This document shows positions 15,959-16,779 of a DNA stretch of 16,779 nucleotides, piece by piece (positions within the stretch are counted from its first letter, which is position 1; each line of letters opens with the position of its first letter). Where the stretch lies: NCBI GenBank assembly GCA_028821635.1, contig JAPPDO010000158.1:1-16779 (forward strand). The letters run 5' to 3'. The position numbers and the translations under genes were made by a program. The notes under the pieces were generated by a model. The model had not been told where the DNA came from. It ran no database searches and saw only the letters and a list, made by a program, of their open reading frames with translations. The stretch comes from Ekhidna sp. (lineage in GTDB: Bacteria; Bacteroidota; Bacteroidia; Cytophagales; Cyclobacteriaceae).

Positions 15959-16662
15959 ACTTAAAAGAAATTCAACAACGACTAGAGGACTTAAAAGGTC
16001 GTGGATTTATTTCTACACATAGAAGAGGACCAACTGGTATTGGACATACTTTAGAACAAGAATTACAACTTGATGAAAATAATCTTGCCATTCCGGATTT
16101 AGGCGGTAGAGTTGAGCTTAAAGCCAACAGAAAAAAATCCGGTTCTATGGTTACACTTTTTACGTTCAATCGGTCTGTTTGGCAAATGTCTCAAAGAGAA
16201 GTTATCGAAACCTTTGGTTATATTGATGATAAAGGGAGACGATCCCTTTACTCCACCGTTTTTCATAGCTCTCCAAACCCTCAAGGATTAGAAATACAAA
16301 TAGACAGAGGAAATCATCAGGTGCATCTTTGCCATAAAAACCAAATGTTAGGCACTTGGAGTGTGTTTACTATTGTGGGTAAGTTCGTAACAAAGCTTGA
16401 ACGCCTAATAGTAGTTTTTGCTGACAACAGAATTAGTGAAGAAACAGGAAAAGAAGAATTTCATTTCAATGAAGCCTATTTACTTGATAAACCCGATCCT
16501 GACAATTTTTTGGACGCTTTTGAAAAAGGTCTAATTGCCATGGATGTGAGAATGCACTTGAAGCCGACAGGAGCACTAAGAAATCACGGAACTGGATTTA
16601 GAATTGATGAGAGAAATATTCCGAATTTATATGAACATCGGGAACAAATAATTTTTGTATAA
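15955..16662 (+). CDS. MvaI/BcnI-family type II restriction endonuclease
   Basis: This 235-residue protein matches the monomeric MvaI/BcnI endonuclease family, which cuts CCWGG (MvaI) or CCSGG (BcnI) sites. The N-terminal block GPTGIGHTLEQELQLDENN (25-43) is characteristic. The PD-(D/E)xK site is IPDLGGRVELK, with Asp48, Glu54 and Lys56; the Asp-Glu spacing appears one residue longer than I recall for MvaI. A late conserved block, HGTGFRI near residue 210, completes the pattern. The length agrees with the family. The ATG overlaps the methyltransferase stop (ATGA), so the nuclease is translated after the methylase from the same mRNA, a protective order. There is no controller gene. The exact target within the CCNGG group cannot be read from sequence. 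No catalytic residue appears lost. Confidence 0.9.
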   Translation: MNLKEIQQRLEDLKGRGFISTHRRGPTGIGHTLEQELQLDENNLAIPDLGGRVELKANRKKSGSMVTLFTFNRSVWQMSQREVIETFGYIDDKGRRSLYSTVFHSSPNPQGLEIQIDRGNHQVHLCHKNQMLGTWSVFTIVGKFVTKLERLIVVFADNRISEETGKEEFHFNEAYLLDKPDPDNFLDAFEKGLIAMDVRMHLKPTGALRNHGTGFRIDERNIPNLYEHREQIIFV

Positions 16663-16723
16663 ATCATTCTTTATCGCAAAACTACTTCAGTTTAGCAATG
16701 CCTAAAAAAAAATCGAAAAAAAT

Positions 16724-16754
16724 TTTGCATCTCTAAATAATCATCTTACCTTTG
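16724..16754 (+). promoter_or_regulatory. Bacteroidota-type promoter reading out of the window
   Basis: TTTG at 16724-16727, then 19 bases, then TACCTTTG at 16747-16754 gives full matches to both the -33 and -7 (TAnnTTTG) elements at the preferred spacing. Transcription would start near 16761, for a gene beginning beyond the window. No terminator hairpin is visible between the endonuclease stop (16662) and this promoter. Confidence 0.75.
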
Positions 16755-16779
16755 AGCCATAATTAATATTTAAATAGTT

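Overview
The window is from a Bacteroidota genome, probably of the Cytophagales/Flavobacteriia type; the finer placement is a guess. Three things support this: moderately AT-rich DNA, promoters of the Bacteroidota form (TTTG or TTG, about 20 bases, TAnnTTTG) at 13043-13073 (minus) and 16724-16754 (plus), and an extended multi-SLBB outer-membrane export protein typical of the phylum. There are no rRNA or tRNA genes, CRISPR arrays or transposases that I can see.

Positions 1-11992 are one densely packed minus-strand cluster for an exported surface polysaccharide. In transcription order it encodes UDP-glucuronate 4-epimerase, RmlB, RmlA, RmlC, UDP-glucuronate decarboxylase (UDP-xylose synthase), then CysC, CysD, CysN and CysQ, then a Wza-type export protein, a Wzz/GumC-type chain-length protein and the first 43 codons of a nucleotide-sugar dehydrogenase cut by the window edge. 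Many junctions are 4-base ATGA overlaps. The first block makes sugar nucleotides (UDP-galacturonate, UDP-xylose, and dTDP-4-keto-6-deoxyhexoses leading toward rhamnose). The second makes PAPS and removes PAP. The third exports the polymer. Together they suggest a sulfated, uronic-acid-containing polysaccharide. No glycosyltransferase, sulfotransferase, flippase, polymerase or rmlD is visible; they would be expected beyond position 1 or elsewhere.

Positions 12025-13094 are a boundary zone. A fragment resembling the C-terminal end of a membrane protein (12025-12156) lies behind the epimerase. Upstream of it, still on the minus strand, are two overlapping genes of unknown function, one secreted, with their own promoter.

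Positions 13095-16779 are an accessory plus-strand segment that looks more AT-rich. Two diverged direct repeats of about 200-245 bp (13125-13370 and 14477-14680) flank a small unit that holds a frameshifted SAM-dependent methyltransferase, an attC-like palindrome and a lone 46-residue antitoxin-like ORF. After the second repeat comes a complete type II restriction-modification pair: an SPPY-type DNA methyltransferase and a MvaI/BcnI-family endonuclease overlapping by 4 bases. A strong promoter at the right edge reads out of the window. The repeat-flanked arrangement, with partly decayed cargo next to a defence system, is the most unusual structure here.
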